Below are positions 1 to 5,697 of a stretch of DNA of 5,697 bases, in pieces. A program made the translations under genes and the position numbers. Source of the DNA: Bacteroidota bacterium (GTDB lineage Bacteria; Bacteroidota; Bacteroidia; Flavobacteriales; Flavobacteriaceae); NCBI GenBank assembly GCA_021793135.1, contig JAJYTI010000141.1, positions 1 to 5,697 of the forward strand. Direction: 5' to 3'. The notes beneath the pieces were generated by a model. It searched no databases, was not told the origin of the DNA, and worked only from the letters and a program-made list of their open reading frames with translations. The first letter of the stretch is position 1; each line of letters starts with the position of its first letter.

Positions 1-6
1 GTTGCT

Positions 7-56
7 AAAAGCTGGTTCTCACCAAATATTATTAAGTGACGAACCAGCTTTTTTTT
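7..56 (+). terminator. Rho-independent terminator of an upstream gene outside the window
   Basis: A perfect 12-bp stem is formed by 7-18 (AAAAGCTGGTTC) and 41-52 (GAACCAGCTTTT). The loop is long (22 nt, 19-40), and a run of eight T begins at 49. The T-run lies on the plus-strand side, so it should end a plus-strand gene whose body is left of the window. The stop of that gene cannot be fixed from here. TAA at 6-8 in frame 3 would put the stop just before the stem. TGA at 37-39 in frame 1 would put the last codons inside the hairpin. The left A-run could allow weak termination on the other strand too. Confidence 0.85.
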
Positions 57-79
57 ATTACATTTAACCTTAGTTATCG

Positions 80-87
80 TATTTTCG
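80..87 (+). promoter_or_regulatory. Candidate -7 promoter box for the large lipoprotein gene
   Basis: TATTTTCG matches the Bacteroidetes -7 box TAnnTTTG except for one base (C for T). Transcription would then begin around 92-95. That is too close to the ATG at 97 for a normal leader, but it fits the in-frame ATG at 109, leaving roughly 15 nt. I see no convincing TTTG or TTG at the expected -33 distance, so this is only a weak call. Confidence 0.3.
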
Positions 88-96
88 TATCTCTAA

Positions 97-2493
97 ATGC
101 TACAACCTATGAATAAAACATCGGTGCTTATAAGTTTAATGGTAATTTTTAGTCTTCTAGCCTGTGATAAAAAAACTAAGGAGAAGAAAGAACTTACCGA
201 TTATATAATCGAAAAAACAAGTAGCGTGTGGCACATAAATGATTGGAGTGATTTTGATGCGTTAAAACAAACTCAATTTTCCACAACATTATCGGGCGAC
301 GCCACAGATGCTTCGATACTACTAAGGCATTTACAGGCTTCTCAACCTAGTTTACTTACTTCTACTAGAACAGACAGCACTATAGCTTATACACTCATTG
401 CACCACAAGACAGCTTGCTACTTCCAACGGATAGCACTCGCTATACTATCCAGAAAAATAAAAATATATATTCTTATACCGCTGAAGACTATACTTTTTA
501 TGCGGGAATTAGAGATAGTGTTATACTTGCTGGGACTAACGAAAGTATAGTAAAAGAAATGTTAGATTCCGATGAATCTTCTAGTAATAAGTTTATTCAA
601 CTTCTAGATGTAAAAGCAAATAGCGAAATTGTTGGGATACATAAGAATGAGAATGAATCCGCTATAGCAGAGTGGTCGGTTTTAGATTTCTCTCAATCAA
701 AAAATGGATTTTTAGCTACTGGTGTATTACAATCCAATGATACTCTAGGTTATTGGGAAAATTTAATTCAAAAGCAAAAACCTCAACCAATACAATTACC
801 AACTTATACTCCGATTCGAGCAAATTCGGCATGGGCACTTGTATATCAAAATGTAGAAGCTTTACAGAATCAATTAGAAATTCAATCTGGTAAAACTATC
901 AGCATCGAAGAGTTTCAAATATTAGAAGCAAGCGATGAAATTGGCTGCATACAACTTCCTAATGGAAATGCATTAGCATTAAATAGTTTGGATAACGAAA
1001 GTTTATTACAATTACTAGCTGCCGACATAAAAAGAGATGAAATATATCGCGAAGCTTCTATATATTCGGTAGAAAACAAGCAACTATTACAAATTACTAA
1101 AGATGCCCTTTGTGATATAGAACAATTAAATTGGCTAGTAGTGTTAGAGGATTATTTTGTTTTTACAACGGATAAAGACATTGCAAAAGAATTTGTCAAT
1201 ACAAAATTAAACAAACACACCTTAGAAGAAAGTACTGCATATAAAGAAAGTACAAAGACTCTTAGTAGCAACGCTTCTTTAGTTTATTATGCATTAGATG
1301 GAAAATTACCAAAAGACATTCAGCAACAAACTGCTATGGAGATTTTTGGAGACAAGAATACCTTGAATAAATCGCAATTTCCACTAATTACTTTACAGTT
1401 AAATGCAGACAAGGGTTTTTCTCATGTAAATTTCTTAGCTTATCAAGGTTCTGGACAAAACTTAAATTCGACTCGTGTTGCAGAAAACTTCCAAATAAAA
1501 TTAGAGAATGATATATTATTAGGTCCCATTTATTTTAGTAATCATTCAACACATCGCAAAGATATTGTCGTGCAAGATCAGACAAATACGCTTCATCTAT
1601 TTAATAGTGTAGATGGGAAAAAATATTGGTCAAAAAAACTTGATAGTCCTATTTTAGGTGAAATCCATGAAATTGATCTTTACAAAAATGGTCGTAAACA
1701 ATTGGCTTTTGCAACAGAAAGCAGATTGCATGTTTTAGACCGTAATGGAAATGAAGTAAAGCCATTCCCTATTAAGTTTAAAGATAAAGTCACACAGGGA
1801 TTATCGGTGTTCGATTATAGCAATAATAGCGATTACCGATTGGTTATTATTCAAGGGAAAGAAGTATTGATGTACGACAAAACAGCCAAAATTGTTCGAG
1901 GTTTTGAATACACTAAAGCGAATAGTAATATTATTATGCCAGCACAACATTTGCGAATTGGTTCTAGAGATTATATTATTTTTGCAGAGGAGAATGGTAA
2001 ATTAAATATTCTTGATCGTAGAGGTAAAGTACGTGTTAAGGTTGCAGGTAAATATGATATCAAAACCCAACCAGTAGAAGTAGAACGAGGCGGATTTGTT
2101 TTCTATACCAACAAAGAAGAAAAAATAAATGTTAGCACTTCTGGCACTTTAAATAGACAAAAACTAGAAGAGCCTTTCTACAAAACAACAAAACATGGTG
2201 TAACTGCATTTATTCAATCGCACCAACTACGAATCAATCAAAAAGAAATGGAATTGCCATTTGGATTATATACAGATCCAGAAATCTATCGTGTAGGCAA
2301 TCAAACTTATGTTACACTAACCGATACACAAGAAAATAAAGTCTATGTTTATAATGCACAAGGTAATTTATTACAAGGTTTTCCGGTCTATGGGAAAGCA
2401 CTAGCCTTCTTAGCAGATGCTAACAGAAATGGGAAACCAAACCTCATTGTGCAAACAGAAAATGGTGTAATCACCCAATATAGTGTAGAATAG
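97..2493 (+). CDS. Large lipoprotein: two DUF3352-like modules followed by a C-terminal beta-propeller
   Basis: This 798-residue protein of unknown function starts with a lipoprotein signal: charged MNK, a hydrophobic run, then lipobox L-L-A-C with Cys23 as the lipidation site. It should be anchored in the envelope. The residues after the Cys (D-K-K-T-K) lack the acidic cluster typical of Bacteroidetes surface-export signals, so a periplasmic face is my inference. Residues about 35-225 and 237-455 look like two copies of one module, recalling the DUF3352 type; this family match is from memory and not certain. Residues about 470-798 read as a PQQ- or FG-GAP-like beta-propeller, with recurring strands such as LHLFNSVDGK, LHVLDRNGN, LNILDRRGK and VYVYNAQGN. 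The ATG at 109 (Met5) is probably the true start: it gives the classic signal peptide and a usable leader. No Shine-Dalgarno is visible. The gene is intact and may be co-transcribed with the antiporter gene 102 bp downstream. Confidence 0.85.
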   Translation: MLQPMNKTSVLISLMVIFSLLACDKKTKEKKELTDYIIEKTSSVWHINDWSDFDALKQTQFSTTLSGDATDASILLRHLQASQPSLLTSTRTDSTIAYTLIAPQDSLLLPTDSTRYTIQKNKNIYSYTAEDYTFYAGIRDSVILAGTNESIVKEMLDSDESSSNKFIQLLDVKANSEIVGIHKNENESAIAEWSVLDFSQSKNGFLATGVLQSNDTLGYWENLIQKQKPQPIQLPTYTPIRANSAWALVYQNVEALQNQLEIQSGKTISIEEFQILEASDEIGCIQLPNGNALALNSLDNESLLQLLAADIKRDEIYREASIYSVENKQLLQITKDALCDIEQLNWLVVLEDYFVFTTDKDIAKEFVNTKLNKHTLEESTAYKESTKTLSSNASLVYYALDGKLPKDIQQQTAMEIFGDKNTLNKSQFPLITLQLNADKGFSHVNFLAYQGSGQNLNSTRVAENFQIKLENDILLGPIYFSNHSTHRKDIVVQDQTNTLHLFNSVDGKKYWSKKLDSPILGEIHEIDLYKNGRKQLAFATESRLHVLDRNGNEVKPFPIKFKDKVTQGLSVFDYSNNSDYRLVIIQGKEVLMYDKTAKIVRGFEYTKANSNIIMPAQHLRIGSRDYIIFAEENGKLNILDRRGKVRVKVAGKYDIKTQPVEVERGGFVFYTNKEEKINVSTSGTLNRQKLEEPFYKTTKHGVTAFIQSHQLRINQKEMELPFGLYTDPEIYRVGNQTYVTLTDTQENKVYVYNAQGNLLQGFPVYGKALAFLADANRNGKPNLIVQTENGVITQYSVE

Positions 2494-2530
2494 AATTTTT
2501 TAAATGTAAAAGCAAGGAGTTAAAAAAAAG

Positions 2531-2540
2531 TAGTATTTTG
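2531..2540 (+). promoter_or_regulatory. Weak candidate promoter box before the antiporter gene
   Basis: TAGTATTTTG resembles the Bacteroidetes -7 box TAnnTTTG, but with the TA pair and the TTTG at a non-standard distance. No -33 TTTG/TTG is visible 17-23 nt upstream. If used, transcription would begin near 2545-2550, giving a leader of about 50 nt that contains most of the hairpin at 2541-2563. The alternative is read-through from the lipoprotein gene. Confidence 0.22.
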
Positions 2541-2563
2541 CGATTTATTACTCCTATAAATCG
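2541..2563 (+). promoter_or_regulatory. Hairpin in the gap before the antiporter gene
   Basis: An exact 8-bp inverted repeat, CGATTTAT (2541-2548) and ATAAATCG (2556-2563), encloses the 7-nt loop TACTCCT. No T-run follows, so it is not a standard terminator. The loop can pair with AGGAGT at 2515-2520, and its CTCC with the GGAG ribosome-binding site at 2586-2589. It may be a leader structure or a protein-binding palindrome. A chance repeat in A+T-rich DNA cannot be excluded. Confidence 0.35.
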
Positions 2564-2585
2564 GAAATTAAACATATTTAAAAAC

Positions 2586-2589
2586 GGAG
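2586..2589 (+). promoter_or_regulatory. Shine-Dalgarno-like GGAG of the antiporter gene
   Basis: GGAG lies 6 nt before the ATG at 2596, a normal ribosome-binding distance, and supports that start codon. It is the only start in this window with a clear Shine-Dalgarno match, which is uncommon for Bacteroidetes genes. Confidence 0.5.
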
Positions 2590-2595
2590 AAACTT

Positions 2596-4638
2596 ATGGA
2601 AAACAATACGTTAGACCTTTTGATTAAGGCCTTTACACCCCCTCTAGAAAATCCAGTAATTATTTTCTCATTAATTCTGTTTATTATATTAATCATACCT
2701 AATATTCTAAATCGAATTAAAATACCAGGAATTATTGGACTAATTATTGCTGGTATAATAATTGGGCCTAAGGGATTGAACTTTTTTTTAGAGGATGATT
2801 CCTTCGTTGAGATATTCTCTACTATTGGACTGCTTTATATTATGTTTATTGCTGGTTTAGAGCTAGATCTAAACCAATTTAAAGCCAATAGAAATAAAAG
2901 TATAGCTTTTAGTATATTTACTTTTTTAATTCCCTTGGGATTAGGATTTCCGATATTCTACTATTTATTACATCCTATTGATCCAAATATAGACTTAAAC
3001 GCTAGTTTACTTATAGCATCTATGTTCGCAACACATACCCTACTAACTTACCCTATAGTTAGTAAGATGGGAATTTCTAAAAATCGTGCGGTTGCCATAA
3101 CTGTTGGAGGGACTATATTAACAGATACCGCAGTATTATTACTATTAGCTGTAATTGTCGGTAATCATCAAGGTGGATTAAGTAAGGAATTCTGGATTCA
3201 GCTTATAATATCTCTAATCATTTTCTCTGCGATTATGTTTGTGGTAATGCCGAGAATTGCGAAATGGTTCTTTAAAAAACTAGAAAGTGAAAAGCACTCC
3301 CATTTTATCTTTGTTTTGTCGGTAGTTTTCTTCGCTTCGTTCTTAGCAGAAGTTGCTGGACTAGAGTCTATTATCGGAGCTTTCTTCGCAGGTTTAGCAC
3401 TTAATAAGTTAATTCCTGCATCGTCTGCACTTATGAATCGTATAGAGTTTATAGGTAACTCTCTATTTATTCCTTTCTTCCTAATTAGTGTTGGGATGAA
3501 AGTAGATATGAGTGTAATTTTAGAAGGGCCAGCAGCATTGATTATCGCAGCGGTACTAACTATTGTTGCAATTGCAGGTAAATGGTTGGCTGCATGGGTT
3601 ACACAATTGGTGTTCCGATTTACAAAAACCGATCGTCAATTAATCTTTGGGTTAAGTAGTGCACACGCTGCAGCTACCTTAGCGGTTATTATGGTTGGGG
3701 TAAACGAAGGAATTTTAGATGACAACGTATTGAACGGAACGGTAATTCTTATTCTTGTAACTTGTATCGTAGCTTCTTTTGCTACCGAAAAAGCTGCTGT
3801 AAAGGCAGTTGTTGAAGCTGACAATGTTATTGCAGAAGAAGAAGATGATAAAGAGCATAAAGACGAACAAATTCTTATGCCTATTGCTAACCCTAAGAAC
3901 ATGAACAAGATATTAGAGTTTGCAATTTTAATAAAAGACAAAAAATCTAAGAATGCTCTAGACATATTAACTGTTGTTCCAAACGACACAGAAGCTGAAA
4001 TAAATATTAAGAAAGCTAATGAAGCTCTAGAAGAATTTATTAAAGATGCAACCGCATCGGATACGCAAGCCGATATTATTTCTACTATCGACCATAACCC
4101 TGGTAGTGGAATGGCTAGAATGGCTAAAGAAACCATGGCAGACATGCTTATTTTAGGATGGCCAAGACGTATTGGGTTTATTGATAAACTAATTGGAGAA
4201 AAACTAGACTTGGTTTTAAAAACAGATAAACTGCTATTTATTTGTGACTTTAAAACACCACTGATAAATAATAAGAAAATTGCAGTAGCAGTGCCTCCAT
4301 TTGCCGAATTAGAATTACGATTTAATCTTTGGTTAGACAAGATTACAGAACTGGCAAAAGAACTTAGTTTGCCACTAGAATTTTATTGTAATGAGACAAC
4401 GAAGGATGTAATTAAAGAAATTATCGAAAAGCGTGGAGTAGGCAAAAACACTAGTTTCGAAATATTAGATGATTGGAATGACTTCTTAATCTTATCTAAG
4501 AGTGTACCTGAGGATAGCTTGTTTGTATTAGTATCGGCTAGAAAAGGATCGGTTTCTTATTTAAGTATTCAGGATAACCTACCTACCAAACTAGAACGTT
4601 ACTTCCAGAATCATAGTAAATTGATTGTATATCCTTAA
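2596..4638 (+). CDS. CPA2-type cation:proton antiporter with Usp-like cytoplasmic tail
   Basis: This inner-membrane exchanger moves protons against Na+ or K+ and so serves pH and ion balance; the ion preferred cannot be read from the sequence. Residues about 20-397 hold some 12-13 hydrophobic segments in the Kef/NapA-like fold. Family marks include PGIIGLIIAGIIIGP (44-58), GLELD (87-91), the ion-site pair T176-D177, GAFFAGLALN (261-270) and PFFLISVGMKVD (293-304). An acidic linker (about 408-424) leads to a cytoplasmic tail with two alpha/beta units, about 426-552 and 560-680, that resemble universal stress protein domains. The first starts QILMPIANPKNMNK and continues with LDILTVVP and MADMLILGWPRR. 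The second starts KKIAVAVPPF and ends HSKLIVYP. The usual Usp ATP-binding glycine motif is not evident in either. The start is supported by GGAG 6 nt upstream. The gene is intact and ends at a strong shared terminator. It is often annotated as a sodium:proton or KefB-like antiporter; I give no symbol because specificity is unknown. Confidence 0.9.
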   Translation: MENNTLDLLIKAFTPPLENPVIIFSLILFIILIIPNILNRIKIPGIIGLIIAGIIIGPKGLNFFLEDDSFVEIFSTIGLLYIMFIAGLELDLNQFKANRNKSIAFSIFTFLIPLGLGFPIFYYLLHPIDPNIDLNASLLIASMFATHTLLTYPIVSKMGISKNRAVAITVGGTILTDTAVLLLLAVIVGNHQGGLSKEFWIQLIISLIIFSAIMFVVMPRIAKWFFKKLESEKHSHFIFVLSVVFFASFLAEVAGLESIIGAFFAGLALNKLIPASSALMNRIEFIGNSLFIPFFLISVGMKVDMSVILEGPAALIIAAVLTIVAIAGKWLAAWVTQLVFRFTKTDRQLIFGLSSAHAAATLAVIMVGVNEGILDDNVLNGTVILILVTCIVASFATEKAAVKAVVEADNVIAEEEDDKEHKDEQILMPIANPKNMNKILEFAILIKDKKSKNALDILTVVPNDTEAEINIKKANEALEEFIKDATASDTQADIISTIDHNPGSGMARMAKETMADMLILGWPRRIGFIDKLIGEKLDLVLKTDKLLFICDFKTPLINNKKIAVAVPPFAELELRFNLWLDKITELAKELSLPLEFYCNETTKDVIKEIIEKRGVGKNTSFEILDDWNDFLILSKSVPEDSLFVLVSARKGSVSYLSIQDNLPTKLERYFQNHSKLIVYP

Positions 4639-4655
4639 TAAAAAGATATAGAAAT

Positions 4656-4693
4656 AAAAAAGCCTTAATCACATTTAGATTAAGGCTTTTTTT
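4656..4693. terminator. Bidirectional rho-independent terminator between convergent genes
   Basis: A perfect 15-bp stem pairs 4656-4670 (AAAAA then AGCCTTAATC) with 4678-4692 (GATTAAGGCT then TTTTT) around the 7-nt loop ACATTTA. An A-run on the left and a T-run on the right make it work on both strands. It sits 17 bp after the antiporter stop and 13 bp beyond the stop of the minus-strand lipoprotein gene, so it should end both transcripts. Confidence 0.93.
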
Positions 4694-4706
4694 CTTGGTT
4701 TATTTA

Positions 4707-5168
4707 TTACTGTCCATCTTCAATGTAGCTAGCTTCACCATCGATATATAATGTTTTTGTCTCTACATTATATAAATAAGATTCTGTTTCATAATGCAAA
4801 GATTCTATTTTATCAAGGAGAATACTTTCTTCCTCCGAAGGCAAAAATAACTCTAATTGTGTTTCATCATCACTATATAGAATAAAGGCTGCAAATACAG
4901 CTTCCGATTCATCTACATCTATTGGTAAAAGCGTAGTACCCTCTTCAAAGATTCGAATACAATCACCACGTAATTTGCTCCAAGTATAGCCCGCAGATCC
5001 TTTACATCCATGTTCATCAACATCACTACCAACTATATTTGGTTCTACCTGATTATCATGCATCGCATCGTAAATCATTTCTTCTTTTTCAGAATTTGTA
5101 TTATTACATGCAACAAAAGTAAGTGTTAAAAAAACACTCATAAAAAGTAGTCTCATAATTTTATACAT
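4707..5168 (-). CDS. Small acidic lipoprotein with a Cys-paired GSAGYxW motif
   Basis: This is a 153-residue protein of unknown function. It has a lipoprotein signal: a short charged start, a hydrophobic stretch, and lipobox F-V-A-C with Cys21. The mature protein should be membrane-anchored in the envelope. After an acidic linker (about 22-50) comes a compact motif at 51-75 whose key residues are D51, G54, C55, G57-S-A-G-Y61, W63, C70, I71-R72 and F74-E75. I recall this motif from uncharacterised Bacteroidetes proteins, and the two cysteines could form a disulfide. Residues about 90-150 look beta-rich (FAAFILYS, LELFLP, SYLYNV, KTLYIDG) and strongly acidic. Met5 (codon at 5154-5156) is an alternative start that would give a shorter signal peptide. 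There is no Shine-Dalgarno before either Met. The gene is convergent with the antiporter and divergent from the efflux gene, so it is probably transcribed alone. A lysozyme-inhibitor-like fold crossed my mind, but I cannot support it. Confidence 0.85.
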   Translation of the reverse strand: MYKIMRLLFMSVFLTLTFVACNNTNSEKEEMIYDAMHDNQVEPNIVGSDVDEHGCKGSAGYTWSKLRGDCIRIFEEGTTLLPIDVDESEAVFAAFILYSDDETQLELFLPSEEESILLDKIESLHYETESYLYNVETKTLYIDGEASYIEDGQ

Positions 5169-5179
5169 TATTTATACTA

Positions 5180-5187
5180 TAAACCTA
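5180..5187 (-). promoter_or_regulatory. Weak candidate -7 box for the small lipoprotein gene
   Basis: Read on the minus strand this is TAGGTTTA, which matches TAnnTTTG except for the last base. It lies 11 bp before the ATG at 5168 and 23 bp before the alternative ATG at 5156. The second distance leaves a more usual leader and would favour Met5 as the start. No clear -33 box is visible. Confidence 0.22.
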
Positions 5188-5359
5188 AAGAAACGCTTTT
5201 TTAAATGTCATTAATTTTCCATAAATAATTCATAAAACAACACTTATTCATACACATAATCGATTTAATAGGGTATTAAGGAAGAAATCTCAGAAAACTT
5301 ATGTGCTTTTTAAAAAATAAAACACGTTAACAACAAAAAATGTTTAGGATTATATTGTT

Positions 5360-5367
5360 TATTTTTG
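5360..5367 (+). promoter_or_regulatory. -7 promoter box of the Bcr/CflA transporter gene
   Basis: TATTTTTG is an exact match to the Bacteroidetes -7 consensus TAnnTTTG. Transcription would begin near 5373, leaving a short leader of about 20 nt before the ATG at 5395, which is usual in Flavobacteria. The matching -33 TTTG/TTG is not evident 17-23 nt upstream, where the sequence is A-rich, so the promoter may be weak or need an activator. Confidence 0.45.
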
Positions 5368-5394
5368 CAGACTTTTCCAGTGAAATAATACTAC

Positions 5395-5697
5395 ATGAAT
5401 ACACCCAACACCAAAAAAAGTAGGTTTTTAACCATACTTACTTTAGGATTACTTTCGGCTATAGGTCCTTTCTCCATAGATATGTACCTCCCTAGCTTTA
5501 AGGAGATTGCTGCAAGTATGGATACTTCCATATCTCAAGTAACTTTGAGTCTCTCTAGTTATTTTATTGGAATTTCTATAGGACAATTGATCTATGGACC
5601 TTTACTAGACCGATATGGTCGAAAAATTCCTTTATACATAGGAATGCTTTTATATTTAGTTACCTCTATTTACTGTGCATTCATCGTGGATGTAGAG
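5395..5697 (+). CDS. Bcr/CflA-family multidrug efflux MFS transporter, N-terminal part
   Basis: The right window edge cuts this gene after 101 codons; the reading frame is open to the end. The encoded start, MNTPNTKKSRFLTILTLGLL, is a charged N-terminus leading into the first membrane segment. The family hallmark PFSIDMYLPSF (25-35) follows at the end of TM1 and includes the acidic Asp29. The second segment is about 50-67 (LSLSSYFIGISIGQLIYG), and MFS motif A is at 68-80 (GPLLDRYGRKIPL). A third segment starts near 79. Members of this family are inner-membrane drug:proton antiporters of about 400 residues with 12 membrane segments, linked to export of compounds such as bicyclomycin and chloramphenicol; the substrate here is unknown. 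ATG 5395 is chosen because the charged N-terminus and TM1 follow directly and a TAnnTTTG box lies 27 bp upstream. No Shine-Dalgarno is seen. Confidence 0.92.
   Translation, partial: MNTPNTKKSRFLTILTLGLLSAIGPFSIDMYLPSFKEIAASMDTSISQVTLSLSSYFIGISIGQLIYGPLLDRYGRKIPLYIGMLLYLVTSIYCAFIVDVE

Noticed and set aside
2515..2555. Inverted repeat AGGAG(T)TAA ... TTACTCCT after the large lipoprotein gene, considered as its terminator
   Set aside because: The stem has a bulge and a 24-nt loop, no T-run follows, and it competes with the better 8-bp hairpin at 2541-2563.
3636..4340. 234-codon open frame on the minus strand
   Set aside because: It lies entirely inside the antiporter gene. Its Ser/Ile/Ala-rich translation shows no domain and reads as the antisense shadow of the Usp-like tail.
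4974..5168. A lysozyme-inhibitor (MliC-like) assignment for the small lipoprotein
   Set aside because: Size and lipobox fit, but the cysteine pattern and characteristic residues of that family are not recognisable.
5187..5200. AAAG...CTTTTTT as a terminator or attenuator in the divergent region
   Set aside because: The stem is only about 4 bp and there is no upstream gene for it to end.
5301..5330. Short ORF starting at ATG 5301 in the divergent region
   Set aside because: It is only nine codons before TAA, lies in low-complexity A-rich sequence and has no ribosome-binding site.
1..5697. CRISPR arrays, tRNA/rRNA, insertion sequences, phage or defence genes
   Set aside because: I saw no regularly spaced repeats, no cloverleaf or rRNA-like sequence, no transposase or integrase motifs, and no terminal inverted repeats.

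Overview
The window looks like chromosomal DNA from a member of the Bacteroidetes, most likely Flavobacteriia. This rests on its strong A+T richness, two genes for lipobox-type lipoproteins, starts that mostly lack a Shine-Dalgarno sequence, an exact Bacteroidetes -7 promoter box (TAnnTTTG) before the last gene, and the general look of the protein sequences. No genus can be named from the sequence alone.

Layout, left to right. The window opens on a rho-independent terminator (7-56) that closes a gene lying outside. Next is a large plus-strand lipoprotein (97-2493, real start possibly 109) with two related N-terminal modules and a C-terminal beta-propeller. A 102-bp gap holds a small hairpin and a weak promoter candidate. 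It leads into a 680-residue CPA2-type cation:proton antiporter (2596-4638) whose cytoplasmic tail carries two degenerate universal-stress-protein-like domains. A strong symmetric hairpin (4656-4693) then ends both this gene and the convergent minus-strand gene for a small acidic lipoprotein (4707-5168). A 226-bp divergent region follows, and the window ends inside a plus-strand Bcr/CflA-family drug-efflux transporter (5395 to the right edge, first 101 codons).

All four genes are envelope proteins: two lipoproteins, an ion/proton exchanger and a drug/proton exchanger. Nothing in the sequence ties them into one pathway. The first two could be co-transcribed, because no clear terminator separates them. 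The small lipoprotein and the efflux gene are separate, divergently transcribed units. I see no mobile element, CRISPR array, RNA gene, frameshift or sign of recent transfer. This is an ordinary housekeeping or accessory-envelope region, and I do not find strong evidence of a new multi-gene system. The points most worth following are the two-module-plus-propeller lipoprotein, the antiporter's Usp-like tail and Thr-Asp ion site, the Cys-paired motif of the small lipoprotein, and the hairpin ahead of the antiporter.
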